NCBI GenBank assembly: GCA_029204225.1
Contig: CM055102.1
Coordinates: 50,312,426 to 50,376,425 of the forward strand
DNA from: Diphasiastrum complanatum
Lineage: Eukaryota > Streptophyta > Lycopodiopsida > Lycopodiales > Lycopodiaceae
Direction: 5' to 3'
DNA length: 64,000 bases
Below the pieces are notes generated by a model. It was not told the DNA's origin. It saw nothing but the letters and a program-made list of their open reading frames with translations, and made no database searches. The translations under genes were made by a program, and so were the position numbers. Shown here piece after piece: positions 21,181 through 33,122 of the stretch (positions are counted from its first letter, which is position 1; the number at the start of each line of letters is the position of its first letter).

Positions 21181-21630
21181 TAAATGGATCTGTTTGATGC
21201 AAGTGAAGAACTCCAAAGAAAATAGGACTGTAGCTCATAGTAGAAGTTCTTATAAAAGAGGTGTATCTCGAGGAATGTTGGTTACCCTGAGATACTAGTG
21301 AGACAGAGATAAGGTGGCCGAAGTGTGAGAATGATTTCTTAAGGAGTAGCCGATCAGTTGTCGATCTAGAACACCCATGACCCATGAGTATGAACAGAAG
21401 AAAGAGAAAAAAGAAAGAAAAAAGATGCTTAGAATGTACATAAGTAATGATATGAAGTGTAAACAAGGAACGAGGTGAACAATAGACAAGATGTACAAGG
21501 AAAGGAAATTTTTTTTTCTTTAAAGGAAAAGATCCTAAATTGGGTCAACAAAGAACAACTCTTTATAGTACCGCCGTAGACGACCACCGTTTACGACAGT
21601 GTCTAGGAGCGTCCCGTCAAGTGTTTGTAA
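21181..21630. other. 3' untranslated part of the gypsy element, no gene
   Basis: Between the integrase end and the short minisatellite I see only AT-rich sequence with a purine-rich stretch (21395-21425) and no coding frames of note. The element's 3' LTR should follow on the left but is absent. Confidence 0.5.
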
Positions 21631-22640
21631 CTAGACTGCACCATTAGGAAATATTTTGTTAATAATGTATGGCCCTTCAGTTCGGAACTTCAACTTGTCG
21701 GGGTGCTTCTTTGATGTATAAAGAAGTACCTGGTCACCTAAATGTAGATCTTTATTGCGCAGGTGACGATCATGCCAGGCTTTTTGGCATCGTTTGTTAA
21801 CTAGTTGTGCATGATAAGATATTAGTCTTGTCTCACATAACTGGGCTAGCGTAAATAGCCTGGTTTTGACTTGTTGTTCGATGGAAGCATTTTCACAGAG
21901 ATCTGTTGAAAAAGCCTCCGTAATTCGTAGCGAAGGTACTAAGAATTCTACGGGCATTACCGCTTCTTGATCGTATACTAAGTGGAAAGGGGTTACCCAC
22001 CCAGTGGCTTTCTTCACGGTGGTGCAGTAAGCCCAGATAGCTAAGAAAAGTTTTGTTTACCAATCAGAGCGACTGGTTTCAACTATCTTGGTTAGAATCT
22101 TACAGATTGTCTTGTTAGTTGATTCAGCCTGGCCATTACACCTAGAATAGTATGGTGTACTTTTTATGTGAATGACAAGGTAATGGCGTAGGAGATTATC
22201 AACGACAGCATTTATAAAATGTGTGCCGCGATCACTAACAAGCTCCATGAGACAGCCAAAACAGGTAATAATGTTTTTGTAAAAAAAATGGACAATTGGT
22301 TTTGCGTTGGCATCCTTTGTTGCTCGGGCCTCTACCCACTTAGTGGCGTAATCTGTGGCTATGAGGATGTATCGAGCTTGGGTATGTTTGGCTACTAGCC
22401 TAATGGGTCCAACAAAGTCAATCCCCCACTTATGGAAGGTTTTGCCTTCTATAATGGGAGTCAATGGTGTGAAGTCTGCTTTGGTATTTTGCTTTGCTCT
22501 TTGACAGACATCACATGCTTTAATGACAGCAAACGTGTCTTTAAACAAAGATGGCCACCACAATTCTACTCAAAGGGTAATCCTTGCTGTGGTTTCAGCA
22601 GAAAAGTGGCCACCTCCAATTCCCTCATGAGCCTAGGATA
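21631..22640 (-). pseudogene. Ty3/gypsy integrase
   Basis: Minus-strand frames 22057-22563 and 21631-22017. The core shows WWPSLFKDTF, ACDVCQRAKQ (second half of the HHCC finger), KWGIDFVGPI (first Asp), LVSDRGTHF (second Asp) and CNGQAESTNK (Glu); the C-terminal part has GWVTPFHLVY and RTEGPYIINKIF. The two frames are separated by a stop near 22060, and another stop lies near 22565. The catalytic triad is complete. No chromodomain is seen, unlike the element at 8.5-16.3 kb, so this is a different gypsy lineage. Confidence 0.87.
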
Positions 22641-24260
22641 TTATCGGTTGAATCTCAAATTTATAGGCACAATGTCGAATAATACCGTCAACACCCCTTT
22701 TGTAAAGTTGTCCCGCAATTAACTGAAAGGGCGCTGCTTTTATTAAAAAATTTCTTCTTTTCGTTGTACACAGGCCTTCTTTTAGTCGGTCTGTTGTGAG
22801 GAACTGAGTGATCTCCTCAGCCCATAGGGGTGTGACATTGATCTGAAAAAGGCATGCATCAGGAAGATCATCGTTGACTGGTGCAGTTGCTTTTTCAGCA
22901 GTTGGTAGTCTGGAAAGGTGATCCGCCATGAAATGTTGGGACCCTTTCCGAACGATTATACGGAAATTAAATTCCTCCAAAATTAGTAACCATCGAGCTA
23001 TTTGTCCCATCTTACAGGACTTGTTAACAATATATAGGAGTGCTTGATGGTCTGTGTAGAAAGCAAAGGTCTGGCCTAATAAATAATGTCATAGTTGTTG
23101 TACCGCATACACCATTGCCAATGCTTCTCTCTCGGTAGTGGTATAGTTTACTTCAGCAGGCACCAGTTGCCTGCTTAAGAAACGTATGGGAAAGTCCTTG
23201 CCATACTCACCTGGTTGTGCAAGAAGGCCCCCAATGGCATTTACTTGCGTCAGTATGCACATGGAATTCTATCGTGTAATCTAGCGAGCGGAGTATGGGA
23301 GCCGTTGTGAGTGCTGTCTTCAACTCCTCAAAGGCCTTAATTCGTTCTTCGGTCCAGCGAGGATCTACCACAGCTAAATAAACGAGATGTGCCTTGCCGG
23401 CATAGTCGATTATAAAGATGCGATAGTAGTTGGTATGACCGAGGAATACATATACTTCCTTCATTGTTGCAGGTAGGGGCATGTCCACGATAACCTTGAT
23501 TTTTGACGGGTCAGTAGAAATACCGTTCTTTGATATTATATGCTCGAGTACAACCCCGTGGGTGACCCATATTTGGCATTTATTAGGGCTTAGTGAGATG
23601 CCGAACCTATGACAGCGAATGAAGATTTTTTCCAAGGCGTCTAGGTGCGTAGCAGTGGAAGAATGTACACCTAGATCGTCGAGATAAATCTCCATGACCC
23701 GATGTAACAGATCTTAAAAAGCCAGTTGCATGACCCGTTGGAATGTTGAGGGGGCGTTACATAATCCAAAAGGCATAACGTTATAAGCGTAAACGCCGTT
23801 CTCTGTGGCAAAAGCCGTTTTATGTTTATCTTCAGGGGCTATTTGAACAAGGAAATAGCCGTTGAACCCATCCAAGAAGTTGAAAGCTTCAGCTCCTACC
23901 ATTTCCTCTAATATTTGGGTTGTTAGGGACAAGGGAAAATGGTCTTTCTTTGTAACTGCATTAAGGTTCTTGAGGTCAATACAAATACGAAGCTTGCCGT
24001 TTTTCTTGGGTACAACCACAGTGGGTGATACCCAATCAATATGTTGGACTTCATAAATGAAGCCAGCATCCAGCAATTTCTTAATATCTTCGTCGATCCT
24101 CTCACGATAGACTAGGTTACTAAGGTAAGGTTTAGCTCTAACGGGCTTAGCATTGTCTTCTAGAGGAATCCAATGTACGACTATTTCAGGGGGGATTCCT
24201 TTCATCTCGGTATAATTCCATGCAAATTACACCCTGTATTTGCGTAATAAAGGCTCTAGA
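22641..24260 (-). pseudogene. Ty3/gypsy reverse transcriptase and RNase H
   Basis: RT starts in the frame ending at 24205 (NAKPVRAKPY, DWVSPTVVVPKKNGKLRICI, FNGYFLVQIAPEDKHKTAF, MPFGLCNAPSTFQRVM). One stop after QLAF separates it from the next frame (23695-23207) with the catalytic IYLDDL motif, the thumb (HTNYYRIF) and the start of RNase H (FHVHTDASK). RNase H continues with breaks to 23010-22633, where RWLLILEEFNFRIIVRKGS and MADHLSRLP mark its end. Only a few disabling changes are visible, so this copy is younger than the chromodomain element. Confidence 0.87.
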
Positions 24261-25979
24261 TCAGATAGTTGGATTGATGACAAATGTGCACCAACATGAA
24301 CTATTTGATCTATGTCCTGGATCTTTAAGGTTTAGTGGAATTGTCTTAGCGGGTCCTTCAAAGGAATTGGAACTTGGTGTAGGTTCCCGATGTGGCTGTG
24401 GTAACTGGATAACAACGTAATCCAATGTAAATTCTTTGAACTTCTGTGGAAGGTTGAAAGGTGGGTCCACAAAATGTTTTGGGACTTTAGGAATCATTTG
24501 AGGTGATTCTTTATCAGACGTGGAAGCTTTGTCATAGTGTTTGTTGTTTGTCCCCTCTGACAAGGGCTTGATTGGCTGTTTAAGCTTCGCACGCATCTGT
24601 TTTTGTCGCTCAGTTAACTTTGTAGCACTAATGGTATTTTTTTGTAATTGAGGGTTTTGTGGTTTTTGAATGGGTGGTGTTGTGGCCTCACTTACCATAT
24701 CATCGTCGATTGTATCCCAGACTTCATCGGGATACACCTTCCAAGTGTATACTTTGGTTTTGGGCCTATATGCTTCTGTGTTTGGTACTTTGGATGTTAG
24801 TTGGACATGAGCCAACGGTCCTTGTGACTTGATCTCCTTAGGAATGACTTTGGACGGAGAACGTTGAGCATCTAGATAGAGGAGTACATGATCATCCGTC
24901 ATTTCGACATCCTCCATGGAAAGAATACCTTCTTCCAAAACATGCACAGTAGAGACACTAGGTTCTCCTGGTCACCAAGCTATAGGAATGGGATCTATTA
25001 TCATGAGGGGAATAGTGGGTGTGTCAATGTCCATAGAAGATGGAAGAATATCCACATCTTCTGCAGCCGTTTGGATACGACATCGATTTGAATCTGCACA
25101 GTCCACGGTAGCTAGTGCATGACCCCAATTGATTATGTCCGTGGTTCGTGTATAGTGTCCTTTTGGTTGGATTAGGACACTATCTAATTCATCATATGTT
25201 GTAGATGACCAATCATCGTATACCTTGGCAGACTTGACATGGCCATTTGAGTCAACCGTGACTCGTTTATCATGGTTGCCAAAGGTAATTTTGTTGTTCT
25301 TCCAGTTTTGGACGACACTGGCCATCTGGAGCCAGGGTGTACCAAGAAGGAGTTTATACATATTGGCATCTTCTAGTAAGTCTAAGATGACACAATCGAT
25401 GATAAACTTGAAACCTACTATTTGAACTTTGATATTTGATAAATGACAAGCAGGGTCGGTAACTCGTCGATCAGTCATACGAAGTTTATATCGTGGTTGA
25501 TCGAGGGTATGGAAGCCCCATGACTTTGTCAATGACAAAGCCATTATATTGACGCCTGATCCGCTATCGAGGATAGCCGATATCGCAGGATAATCTTTAT
25601 AGGACAAGGGTAGTGTGATGCTATTCCCCTTAGCAACACCTATATTCATCAGATTCATAGGAATCTGAGGAATTTTAGGAATTGCTTCTGGTTTTCGCTG
25701 TTCATCATGAATAGGAGGCAGCTGAAAACTACGATGGATATAACATGGAAGTCCGGTGAAGGATTTGATAGCACTATGGAATGGCATGGTGAGTTGTGCT
25801 TGCAGGAGGTCAGAAAATACTTCAAACCCCTGGAGGGATTGCTCCTTTTCGGGGATATGAGCTGATAATGGATTGTTCGTATGTTTTTCCTCTCGCAAAA
25901 ATTCATCTCGAAATTCATTGTATTGTCTTTGTTCCACTTTTGGGTCTGGGTAATCTTTTGGTGCTGTGGAGGCCGTCAA
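24261..25979 (-). pseudogene. Ty3/gypsy aspartic protease and linker
   Basis: The frame 24972-25979 contains the protease active site in ISAILDSGSGVNIMA (DSG), followed by the flap region and YKLLLGTPWLQ near 25340-25310, a typical retropepsin end. The next frame (24261-24947) is a hydrophilic Pro/Lys-rich linker leading to RT. Between them is one stop or frame break near 24950. The linker is long for a gypsy polyprotein. Confidence 0.82.
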
Positions 25980-27705
25980 ATGGCTTCCATGCGGGTCAGC
26001 TGATTGTCCTTAGTTTTGCTGATGTTCGTGTTGTTGGTGTTGTGCTCTAGTAAGAACTCTAACAGGTTCGGATGTGATATGACATGCTCAAAGGATCCTG
26101 TTAGGTTGTTTAGGACAGTCTTTGTAGCTATGTTTGTGAACACAGTCGAGACATTCGGCATGGTATTGGTTTTTAGCTTTACAGTCAGCCATGAAATGTC
26201 TTGTTTCTCCATAGATAAAGTAGCGGTTGCTCATAGGTCCAGTGGCGATAGCATAACCATCTTGGATGGCTAGCTGAGTTGGGTTCTCTTGTGGTGTGGA
26301 ATACTCAGCTTGTTTGCACGAGCATGAGTTGTCGGTTTGATACTGGTGATTGCTAGTTGATGGAATTGATGTATCAAGATGATATGAGTGATCGTAGGAG
26401 TTTTCTACCAGATGTGTGTGTGCAGACTCTCAAGGATGTCTATTTTTTTGTGCGCCTAGATCCTGTTGTCCTCGTGGTGGTGGTCCTAAGAGTGCCAACT
26501 GTTGTTGAGGTTGATGTCTAGGTGGTCTGGGCAACTCTTGTATATGGATCTGATTTTTTCGTGGTGGATAGGGCGTGTGTTGTTGTTGTGAAACAAATGG
26601 TTGTCGAGGAGGTTGATAATGTCCTCCTGACTGGTTGTGAGGCTGATTCCTCAGGTTATAATAGCAATAAAGGGAGGTATGCCCCATAAAGTCACAGATT
26701 TCACATTTGATCATGGAGGTATCTAGGACCGGTTGGTATGAAGGCACTCATAGCCAGTGTGTGTACCTCGGCAGTGAGGGCACCACGTGTTCTCTCGTCT
26801 GTGATGGATTTGGCCAGTGGGTAACTGACCTGGCATCGAACTTTGGATAGACTTAAGAGTGTTTTGAAACTCTTTGGTGAGTTTCTCCATCTGTTGTTGG
26901 TGTTGCTGATTAAGCAACTCCATCTATGTTTTCCATAACTGTTCTTGTGTGTCATCATTTGGTCACGCTTCTTGGACAGCACGATGTGCTCTCCGTTCTC
27001 ATGGTTCCTCAACATCTGAGCCCTCGTCTTCTTCTCGAATGGCAGCAGACATGGATTGTTTCAATGATGTATATTCATCATTGGAACGAAGTTAATGTCT
27101 GATCCATCGGGGAAGTCCAACGAGGAACCAAATGATGAGCATGGACTCGGTAGGTTGCTCTTCTACCTGACTTTTTAATCGTTTAAATCGTTCGATATAG
27201 TCAAGTACTTTTTCGTCTTTTGTCATTTTGATATTACTTAGTTTGACAAAAGGACTTTCGATCAAGCAAAAAGGCTTTAACCATTTGATAAATGCCTCTT
27301 TCAAGAGTAACCAGTCACATTTATCGTCATGATCAAGGTTAAAAAACCACTCTCGTGCTCGATCGATCATGGTCATCGAGAAGAGTTGTACCATGGCCTC
27401 TGGTGCTGTCTCACCATAGATGTCATAGGCGTTCTCAAAGACTTGGAGAAATCGCTGAGGATCAGTGTTACCATCGTACTTAGGTAAGTCTAGCTTTGGG
27501 GTCCTTTTTTCAGTACGTGGAACATTATTTGTGAAAGCTCCGTTTAAGTGAGCTCGTGCATGGGATGATTCGGTAGCTTGGAATTGTGGTCGTTCGTAAG
27601 GAGCTTCATAACGCGTAGGTTCCCATCTGTCTAATGGGTTTGTGGATGGCTCTTGGACTTGGGATCTGTTATCGGTTGATTTTGGTTTGTGATGGTTAAG
27701 GACGG
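25980..27705 (-). pseudogene. Ty3/gypsy Gag
   Basis: Minus-strand fragments: a Gag core with IDRAREWFFNLDHDDK, ESPFVKLSNIKMTKDEKVL and DYIERFKRLKSQV (27394-27092), then spacer sequence, CPHCRGTHTGYEC, the canonical zinc knuckle CEICDFMGHTSLYC (near 26700), a Gln/Pro-rich stretch and further Cys/His pairs near 26170-26060. The Gag at 52155-53472 has the same order and similar words, so the two belong to one family. Stops and frame changes occur near 27015, 26430 and 26215. Confidence 0.82.
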
Positions 27706-27711
27706 ATGTGC

Positions 27712-28165
27712 ATCGGTCGGAACTTGAGTGAGGTTTCGGATCCGGTTAAATTTGACAGGGTTCCGGCTTTGGTTGAAATTTGACAAGGTTCCGGCTTCGG
27801 TTAAAATTGGAAGTAGGTTGTCGGTTGGGAGGGGACTGTGTCCTCCGGTTGAGATTCAAGAAGGGTGCTCCGGTCGAGATCAGAGTAGAGTGCTTCGGTC
27901 GAGATTGGACTGAACATTCCGGTTGAGATGTGATGGCAGTGCTCCGGTCGAGTTTTTTACTGAGCACTTCGGTTGAGATGCGAGCGAAATGCTCCAGTTG
28001 AAAATTAATGGCAATGATTTGGTCGAGTTTTTTACTTCAGTTGAGATGCGAGCGAAATGCTCCGGTTGAGAATTGATTGCAGTGCTTCGGTCAATTTTTT
28101 TTTCTGAACACTCCGGTTGAGATATGACGGTTTCGTTCGGTTGAGAGGTATGAGCTAGTGGTCCG
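27712..28165. repeat. Minisatellite in the gypsy leader (CGGTYGAGAT units)
   Basis: More than a dozen imperfect units of about 25-32 bp share the word CGGT(C/T)GAGAT followed by a variable spacer (often TGACA or CGAGCGAAATGCTC). It lies between Gag and the LTR, in the 5' leader of the minus-strand gypsy element. The same unit is at 21072-21180 and 56083-56600. Confidence 0.85.
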
Positions 28166-28174
28166 GCTAAATTA

Positions 28175-28873
28175 TCTTACTTGAAGCCTAAATTATCCAA
28201 GAACATCAAGAACTAGAATGTCAAGACTACGCAAGATTTACACCACATTTCCAGCCTCTATAGTTTACTTGAATGCTAATGTCTACAAGATTCCACAAAC
28301 AAGAATTGAAGCTAATCCGCAACTAAGCAAGAACAAGAAACAAGAATCTAGTTAATTCACAAGCAAGAAATCAAGCACGCTCATAGAAATATCACTCAAG
28401 ATCATTGTCGTGAACAAGGAGCTTAGTGATCTTCAAGAACTCGTGGAGGATCCTCTTTATTAGTTCAAGAGAACTTGAAAATACAATCAAAAGCTCCCTC
28501 ACAAGAGAGGGGGGCCCTTAAATAAGCAAGAAGGCTGTCCATGTGGAGCCCATGTGGCAATTCCACTAAATCAGAAATTACATGTGGAATTTGCACTTCC
28601 ACTAGAGGTCACCATCAAAAGGTGGCTCATTTTTACTATTTTAAGGGGGTCTACATTTATTACAACTATTTAAGGAAATGTTACTAGCTTCTACATGGTC
28701 ATTCCTTCTTTGGGATACACCACGTAGGCTCACATAGTTAATCACTATCTGCCTAGCTAGTATTTTCTCGGCTCTCAGCTTCTTCTACTCTCTTCCTTCT
28801 GAGACCTCCTCGATCATGGGTGAGAGATAACTTATGTCTTCAGCTTGGCTCGGTACTAGAGAATCGGCTAATA
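28175..28873 (-). repeat. 5' LTR of the 21-28 kb gypsy element
   Basis: On the minus strand it resembles 58620-59340 and 55535-55640: shared words include GAGCCACCTTTTGATGGTGA, CTTGCTTATTTAAG, and ATTCTAGTTCTTGATGTTCTTGG. The right edge falls inside the protease of another gypsy element, whose remaining coding sequence starts at about 28870, so this element inserted there or recombined with it. The U5 end seen in other copies (CAGGCA-rich) and a primer binding site are missing at the left edge. Confidence 0.7.
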
Positions 28874-29265
28874 GGTGAGTTTTCCTATACCCCAGCTGTG
28901 TACTACTTGCGCAGCTCTCAACCACGGTCTTCCCAGTAAAACACGGTATGCAGATGGAGATTCAAGTATATCCATGACCACAAAGGTTTGATTGGCAAAG
29001 TGATGTTGTGTTCCTCACTTTCCCATGCTGCTTCGATGTGGAGGACGTTACTTGTTTCATCATGGCCCGCACAATAGATGGGCTCAGGCGCTACTGGCTC
29101 CTCATCCGCGTTGGTCCATTCTGCTAAAAGGCTTTTCGCTTGTGGTGTAATCCGCAGTAGTTCTCCGAGTGGTAAACTAACGTGGCTTGACAGCAAGAGT
29201 GTGAGCCTTTCAGTGCGTAGTTCCTCAGGCTCCACCATGTGAAAAGGTGGTTCATGTTGGTGCAA
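28870..29265 (-). pseudogene. Protease fragment of a second gypsy element
   Basis: Minus-strand reading gives a protease-proximal frame (29265-28960) and then, in another frame, a retropepsin C-terminal end with YRVLLGRPWLRAAQVVHSWG near 28930-28880. The active-site region is not clearly recognisable. The coding sequence is cut by the LTR at about 28873. Together with Gag at 29.5-31.0 kb and the LTR at 32.4-33.1 kb it forms a truncated minus-strand element. Confidence 0.7.
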
Positions 29266-29511
29266 CCCATCATTCTGATCACTGCGCAGTGGTAAGTCTG
29301 TTTGCGATTCCCGTTCGATGCCGACTGGAGGTTCTGTGGGATTGTTTCATTCTTGCTCTTTTTCCTCCTCTTGTGCTTTTTGTACCTAGTGTCTTATTTT
29401 CTGGTACTGTCTTCTCTCTTCCCTCACATTTGGATATGGCGCTGAAGTTGAGGGTTGGTCGTCAGTGACCGATGGTGGTGGTGAGGGAGCCACTTCCTTC
29501 CTCTTCTGTGT

Positions 29512-31060
29512 TCATGTAACAACTAACACAGGAGCGTGGTCGTGTCGACCTTTCGATGGCATCCTCATTGGAACTGTTGATTGTTGTATGGCAATGAGAT
29601 TAAGAGGTGCACTAGTTCCAGGTTTAAATGGACAATTCTTGAAATAGTGTCCATAACCGCAATTCCGGCAGGAGGTTGTATATTGTCCCTTGTAGGGACA
29701 TTCTGCAATTCTGTGTCCCTCATCACATCTGTAGCAGCCGTAATTTCTTCCACCTTGACGTTGAGTTTGAGCTGCATAGGCCGAAACATATTCATTTATG
29801 GCAGGATCCATAAATGGTTCATCTGGTCCATACCACTGCTGCTGCTCAGGTTGAGGTGGCATTTGCACTTCTTGTTCTGCTACTGTCAGGTTTACATGGG
29901 CCACTTGTTGATTGGCTGGTCCTGGTAGAGCAGGTAGGGCCATGCGTTGTGGTTGATTGGGTGCGCCGTACCTTGGTGCTGCGTTAGGTGCCCCTTGATG
30001 ATAAGGATAAGAAGTCTGATAAGGACATCTCTTCTGTTGAACAACCCTGGGGTTAAACGGACAAAATGTCGTATTGTGCGATGTTGCATTGCACAGATGG
30101 CAGAATCTATGTGTCAGTCTCAGATTTTGCTTTAGGACTAGACACTCGTTCGTTGTATGGTTTTGCGTGCATACTGAACACCATACATTTTCTCATCAAG
30201 GATACTGCAGCTAGTTTGATTCCTATTGATGTGCAGTTACTACTACAGTTCCTTGTAAGGCCTTCAGTTTCTGGTCAAACTGCGCCGTAAGTTGCTCCAT
30301 CTGCTATTTGTGTAATTTTGTCATTTGCTCCAACAGTAGTTCTATGGATAGAGTGGATGCGTTTGATGATGATGATGCGATCAGGGAGTAGGAGTGTGGT
30401 TGGAAGGATATTCGTCGTCAGATCCCTCATCCTCTTTTCTGATGGGATCTTCCATAGCTTCTTGCAGAGTAGCGTACTGCTCCTGCCGTTTCAGTTCTCT
30501 TCTAATGCTTCGTGGTAATGTGGCTAGGAACCACATGATCACCGCATGATCGAGAGTCAGGGCTGCACTGCACTCGGATCATAGATGTTTGACCCGTTCA
30601 ATATAGTCCTGGAACCTTTCTCATTTTCCCATCTTGACTTTGCTCAGCAGGAGAAATGGGTCTTCCAAGAACTTCCATGGCTTAAAGCGCGTAATGAAAG
30701 CCGCTTTAACTGCTTTCCAGGTGGATTTCCCTTCCTCTGACAGGTTGAAAAACCAATCCTGAGCCACTGCAAGTAAGGACATAGAGAATAGCATCAGCTT
30801 CTCTACAGGTGTCCGTTTGCCATAGATTTCACAAGCTTGCTCGTAGATCTGGAGGAATTGGATAGGATCTGATGATCCGTCGTATTTTGGTATCTCCATC
30901 CGTGGTGCTCTCCAAACTGCATGCAAGGGTGCAACAGGTACGGGTTGGCCCATTGGATCCATTGGTGCTGGTTCCGGTTCTACCTCTTGTTGCACAGCTG
31001 CTAATCTGGGAAGGTGTGGTGTTTGATTTGCTATCCTTTGTGCTATTGATCATCCCAATC
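29512..31060 (-). pseudogene. Gag of the tRNA-Asp-primed gypsy element
   Basis: The frame 30995-30621 has the Gag core: PRMEIPKYDGSSDPIQFLQI, AQDWFFNLSEEGKSTW, AAFITRFKPWKF. Broken frames follow, then 29943-29512 with two Cys-His boxes, CYRCDEGHRIAEC and CRNCGYGHYFKNC. Both have three rather than four residues between the second Cys and His, a departure from the usual CX2CX4HX4C knuckle. The Gag core is related to, but clearly different from, that of the neighbouring gypsy element. Confidence 0.8.
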
Positions 31061-31279
31061 TCAGATTCATCCGATGGTGGGTTCCAAAGTGATTGGATCT
31101 TGTTTATATAGTAGGATGCAGTTTGGATCTTCAAGGATCTGATAGATCTGATTGGCCGAAATAAATTTTAGACCTCTTACGGTGGTTTTTTCTTGATAAC
31201 TTTCTACTCGCACTGATTGACTTGAAATTTTGACAGTAGCTGGATCTGATGCAGATCTTTTCACTAATCTAGTCTACGA

Positions 31280-32010
31280 GGGTTATCTTGTGCGAGGGTC
31301 CTTTTGCTATTTTTGCAGGTAAAAAACTTGATATCTTTCAGATCTCTGGGAAGTAGCTCTCGCAAGTTTCATAGTAGCTGGATCTGGGTCAGATCTCACT
31401 ATAGAATTCTCTACAAGAGTTAACTCTCGCAAGAAGTGAAAATTCCACTATCTGCGAGGGTTCAAAATCACCTTTTGTGCTTGATCTTCACCAGATCTTC
31501 ATACTAACTCTCGCAGGCTTCATCACTGATGTAATTTGACATTCTGAATCGATTGAGAGGGTCTCCGTTTTTTCTTACTGGAAGGATTTGCTGGATCTTC
31601 ACTTTTTAGTGATTTTTTAGTACTTAAATCCAATTTTTGCTCACTGGAATCAAACTAACTCTCGCAAGCTCTTCTGTGTCCTGGTCTCACTGAGATGGAA
31701 CTTCAGAATCCTCTGCGAGAGTTCTTGACCACTAGAACTGAAAATTTCACTATCTGTGAGGGTTCATTGGTACTTTCCCATCTTTTTTTCATTGGGAACT
31801 CTCGCACAGGCACTTAATCATCAAACTAATTCTCGCAAGGTTCTCTGTGTCCTGGTCTCACTGAGATGGAACTTCAGAGGGCTCTGCGAGAGTTCTTATG
31901 AAGATTTGAATTTTTTTAAATTTTTTCAAGTGTTTTTTGAATTTTTATGATTTTTCTCTGATTTTTACAATCTGCTTGGAACTAACTCTCGCAGGCTTCT
32001 ATGCAGGTCT
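31280..32010 (-). repeat. Leader with dispersed CTCTCGCA motifs in both orientations
   Basis: In the leader between Gag and the primer binding site the word (A)ACTCTCGCA or its complement TGCGAG(A/G)GTT appears about a dozen times (e.g. near 31352, 31415, 31450, 31505, 31659, 31712, 31798, 31830, 31883, 31984). Two modules of about 75 bp (starting about 31656 and 31827) each pair AACTCTCGCA or AATTCTCGCA with TGCGAGAGTT across a near-identical ~50-bp spacer, so RNA hairpins are possible. Confidence 0.75.
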
Positions 32011-32340
32011 GGGACAGTACCCTGGAGCTGCTGCCAGTCATGCAAGAATTAATGCCCATTGATTCTGGAGATATGAAAATTTGATGAGTGTTTTTGGCCC
32101 TTTTTCCCTCCAAAATACAGATTGGTGTGTTTTTTTGAATTTTTTGTATGATTGGTTTGGGTTTCAAGCCCTTAGAGGTTATTCAGGGTCTCCTCTACCC
32201 TCTCACACCTCCTCCGCTAGCTGTGAACATTCCAAACACAAAAAATACAGAAAACTAACTCTAAACTCCCAAAAATCTACCTAAACTACTCTAAAAAACA
32301 AGAAAATAGCTAAAATGCAACTAAACTAGTTAGTGAAAAC

Positions 32341-32361
32341 CTATCCTCGGCAACGGTGCCA
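32341..32361 (-). other. Primer binding site (tRNA-Asp type)
   Basis: The minus strand reads TGGCACCGTTGCCGAGGAT, close to the complement of the plant tRNA-Asp 3' end used by Tat/Athila-type and related gypsy elements. It sits one base from the LTR edge at 32363 and fixes the element's orientation. Confidence 0.82.
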
Positions 32362-32362
32362 C

Positions 32363-33122
32363 TGTGCGGTCGATGATCTCTCATAGTATAACCCTTTTGC
32401 CTGTCAACAAAGGTTAGATCATTGGATAGGTGCCTAACTATGCATAGATGCTACGTTTAGTTAATTTCCTACTTTCTCCCTTAACTCTACTCACCACTAT
32501 ACTACTCCTCTTTAACTCTACTCCTCTACACTAACATTCATCATAGTTTGGTTGAAGGGAAGGAATGGAGAAGAAGAGATTGAGAAGAGAAGAGAAAGAG
32601 AGAGAACGAGAGTGAGGGTGCAATAAACATGGAAATAGAAAGCAATAGAAAACACAACCAAGAGCAATAACAAGTAGTGAATAGCAAATGAGGATGCTTC
32701 TCTTCCAAAAATGGTAGAGTTTCCTCCTTCTCATTAAGCATGGAAATAGTGTAAAAATGGTGTCTTTTTATAAAATGGGAAAGGCCCTTGCCCCTCAATC
32801 TTATTGGCTAATATTCACAATGATCCTAACCATTCAACTTGGACCCAACTTGATCCAAGGGTCCACAAAAAGTACATTAGAAATTACAAGATTCATGTGA
32901 GTCCCAATTTGGACCCAATTCTAAAAAGTGATCTCTAAGTTTAAAAATGACATTGGGCCTCTAGTTTTATTTTAAATACAAGGCCCAAGTCAAGTTTATT
33001 TTATTTACAACTTCAATTGCGTGCTCATTGGGCCATGGGCATACACGCAGGATGCCATGCCCTCGCAACACATTTTATTGGAGGATTTTATTTATTTACA
33101 CTTTGTTGGAATACCTCCAACA
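32363..33122 (-). repeat. 5' LTR of the tRNA-Asp-primed gypsy element
   Basis: Minus strand reads TGTTGGAGGTATTCC...CCGCACA (760 bp). It matches the solo LTR at 5002-5775 over essentially the whole length, including the GA-rich block and CTTGGGCCT-type words. The 3' LTR is not in the window, because the element is truncated at 28873. Confidence 0.85.
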
